This document shows positions 21,808 through 22,982 of a DNA stretch of 22,982 bases, piece by piece. A program made the position numbers and the translations under genes. The notes beneath the pieces were generated by a model. It worked only from the letters and a program-made list of their open reading frames with translations. It did no database searches and was not told the DNA's origin. The DNA comes from CAYXNZ01 sp964553705 (GTDB lineage Bacteria > Patescibacteriota > Patescibacteriia > Patescibacteriales > GWC2-42-12), in contig CAZKKV010000014.1 in the NCBI GenBank assembly GCA_964553705.1, positions 1 through 22,982 of the forward strand. The letters run 5' to 3'. The stretch's first letter is position 1. Each line of letters opens with the position of its first letter.

Positions 21808-22440
21808 TTATTTTAATTTAATACTACCTTTTAATTTAATACTACCTTTTAATTTAATTGACGGCTTGTTAGGAATAAATCCTCCCTCGCCAGTCGCCCA
21901 ATCAGTAATCGTCCCATAATTATCTTTAATAATTACTCGCCAATAGTATGTTGTCCCAAAAGATAAAGACGCGCCACTATAAGTATAATATTCATTACTT
22001 GAAGAAATTTCTCCTGTTTGAATCACGGGTGAAGAATAATCAGAGTTGTCATCTATTTCTACCCAATAAGAGACTTGTGTTGAAGCAGAAAGAGCAGGAC
22101 AATCATCATTACCTGCCTCCGTGCCATCACTCCATAATGTATGCGCTCCATCACAATCAGCATAATCACTGCTACTTGAACTAAAATCCCAATAAACAGT
22201 TACTGTCGGATTGGTTTCACTAGTATATGCTGGCTGACTAATCGCGGCTGTACAAAGTATTACTTCGGATCCAAGATACAGAGTTTCCGCTTTGACAATT
22301 CTTATATTAGGAAAAAAAACCAAATGTACGACTGTTATTATAATAATTAATTTGAGCAAAAATTGTCGTGAATAGGAAAGTTTAGACAATGATTGCCAGA
22401 ATTTTTTATATCTTGAAAAAAGATATGCTATCAGCAACAT
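21808..22440 (-). CDS. Secreted FN3-like protein with GSIKLK tandem-repeat tail
   Basis: The protein has 210 residues. A long N-terminal region with basic residues leads to a signal segment at about 28-50 (FLLKLIIIITVVHLVFFPNI), with a likely cleavage after KA (IVKA-ET). The mature part contains one beta-sandwich of fibronectin type III/Ig style. It runs from ISQPAYTSETNPTVTVYWDF to LSFGTTYYWRVIIKDNYGTI, with the typical YYWRV..D..G strand. Cys residues at ILCTAA, YADCDG and DDCPAL may form disulfides. The C-terminus is three copies of a six-residue repeat, SIKLKG. Probably a surface adhesion or fibre component. The lipoprotein gene follows 4 bp downstream. Confidence 0.75.
   Translation of the reverse strand: MLLIAYLFSRYKKFWQSLSKLSYSRQFLLKLIIIITVVHLVFFPNIRIVKAETLYLGSEVILCTAAISQPAYTSETNPTVTVYWDFSSSSSDYADCDGAHTLWSDGTEAGNDDCPALSASTQVSYWVEIDDNSDYSSPVIQTGEISSSNEYYTYSGASLSFGTTYYWRVIIKDNYGTITDWATGEGGFIPNKPSIKLKGSIKLKGSIKLK
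21811..21858. repeat. 18-bp tandem repeat encoding the C-terminal GSIKLK repeats
   Basis: An 18-bp unit (TTTTAATTTAATACTACC) is present exactly at 21811-21828 and 21829-21846. A 12-bp partial third copy lies at 21847-21858. It lies at the very 3' end of the FN3-like gene, in frame, so copy-number change would add or remove exactly six residues. Confidence 0.85.
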
Positions 22441-22521
22441 TTTTATAATATAATTTATTATTTCATGAATATAATAACCAAAAACTTTTTACTTCATAAC
22501 TAATCGCCAATCAATTACTCC

Positions 22522-22982
22522 CTATTTAGCGCATCTAAAACCAATTGTACTAGTAGCCATCGTTGGCGAATTACTTAAATCAAGGCCGTAAATTCCAGTC
22601 TCACCTCTAACAAAACCTCTTAATAAATTACTGCTTAAACCTGTTTTTATTGTACCAATGCCGTTAGTAGAGCTGTAATAATAAGGTGGCGCGATATTAA
22701 AACCTTTGTAGTCGGTAATTTCATAATATTCCTGCCAATCATCTGATACTGGAGTCATAATTCCAGCACTAGTTACTAACTGATCTGTCCACTCACTAAT
22801 CTCATCAACGAATTCATAAATTGAATTGTCATTAGTTAAAGTAAACCTCACCCCCGCCTCTCCTTGTAAAGGAGAGGAGCTAGTTGCTAATTGCATACCG
22901 TCAACATCAGTATCAATATCGTTCTCTGCTACTCGCATAATATTCTCGGCAATAGTCAACCATTCATTTTCAGAAATAAGAT
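22522..22982 (-). CDS. Large secreted protein, C-terminal part (5' end beyond the window)
   Basis: A TTG at 22959 could be read as a start, but the frame stays open to the right edge (LISENEWLTIAENIMR), so the gene is a 3' fragment. NEWLTIAxNI near the front and SPTMATSTIGFRCAK at the end match the sulfatase-modifying-factor-like/C-type-lectin-like domain found in many CPR secreted proteins, which often end GFRC. Asp- and Tyr-rich loops (DWQEYYEITDYKGFNIAPPY) are consistent with an exported protein. An in-frame palindromic repeat encodes SSPLQGEAGVR. The stop is TAG at 22522-22524, 81 bp ahead of the next gene on this strand. The family call is moderate, and no catalytic claim is made. Confidence 0.65.
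   Translation of the reverse strand, partial: LISENEWLTIAENIMRVAENDIDTDVDGMQLATSSSPLQGEAGVRFTLTNDNSIYEFVDEISEWTDQLVTSAGIMTPVSDDWQEYYEITDYKGFNIAPPYYYSSTNGIGTIKTGLSSNLLRGFVRGETGIYGLDLSNSPTMATSTIGFRCAK
22845..22877. repeat. Palindromic repeat in frame within the right-edge gene
   Basis: CCTCTCCTT (22857-22865), a 3-nt GTA loop and AAGGAGAGG (22869-22877) form a perfect 9-bp hairpin. It is preceded by ACCTCACCCCCG, a common companion of such repeats in bacterial genomes. In the reading frame it gives SSPLQGEAGVR, a peptide typical of translated intergenic repeats. It is a different family from the TGTCATT elements. Confidence 0.6.

Overview
The window is about 23 kb of strongly AT-rich, densely coding bacterial DNA using the standard bacterial code. 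The content suggests a Patescibacteria/CPR genome, probably of the Parcubacteria type. The pointers are compact operons whose start codons mostly lack a Shine-Dalgarno (SD) sequence, small conserved membrane proteins of unknown function, two four-helix-bundle (23S-intervening-sequence-type) genes, a UvrD helicase fused to a RecB-like nuclease, and a cluster of secreted proteins. This placement is inferred from gene families and style; no rRNA or marker phylogeny was available.

Layout. At 1-1048, minus strand, a small excisionase/MerR-type DNA-binding protein precedes a membrane-anchored surface protein that is broken by an in-frame TGA and runs off the left edge. The excisionase-type gene has a consensus promoter overlapped by four TGTC/GACA boxes spaced exactly 10 bp apart. 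At 1350-8697, plus strand, a strong promoter reads into lytR-cpsA-psr, der and pth. A 468-bp gap follows with two structured inverted-repeat elements that may be non-coding RNAs, then dprA and topA, ending in a strong bidirectional terminator at 8717-8760. From 8777 to 18841 everything is on the minus strand. In transcription order this run is an M16 zinc protease, UvrD/PcrA-nuclease, a DciA-like DUF721 protein, a membrane protein, pheS, a four-helix-bundle gene wedged between pheS and pheT, pheT, and two small membrane proteins. From 18913 to 22982, also minus, come a second four-helix-bundle gene carrying an amber codon, a conserved membrane protein, and an envelope cluster. That cluster holds a thrombospondin-type-3 (calcium-binding) protein, a DUF5666-like lipoprotein, a secreted FN3-like protein with a tandem-repeat tail, and the C-terminal part of a large secreted protein cut by the right edge.

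Repeats are a second theme. Palindromic elements with TGTCATT...AATGACA-type ends occur between genes (17290-17462, 20011-20124, 20163-20239) and also inside the UvrD reading frame (16608-16690). A different palindrome lies in frame inside the right-edge gene (22845-22877). TTCGAA-rich and TTAGTA/TTAATTAG short repeats surround the two four-helix-bundle genes.

The most promising undescribed item is the pair of elements at 4896-5017 and 5109-5215. Each has a long closing stem and an apical loop showing an SD sequence (AGGAGGG and AAGGAGG), in a neighbourhood whose genes almost never use one. In each, the SD is followed at 8-10 nt by TTG and a 13-15 codon reading frame whose 3' part forms one arm of the stem. 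Together the genes serve cell-wall/envelope assembly (LCP), ribosome assembly and translation (Der, Pth, PheST), DNA topology, uptake and repair (TopA, DprA, UvrD-nuclease, DUF721) and surface structures.
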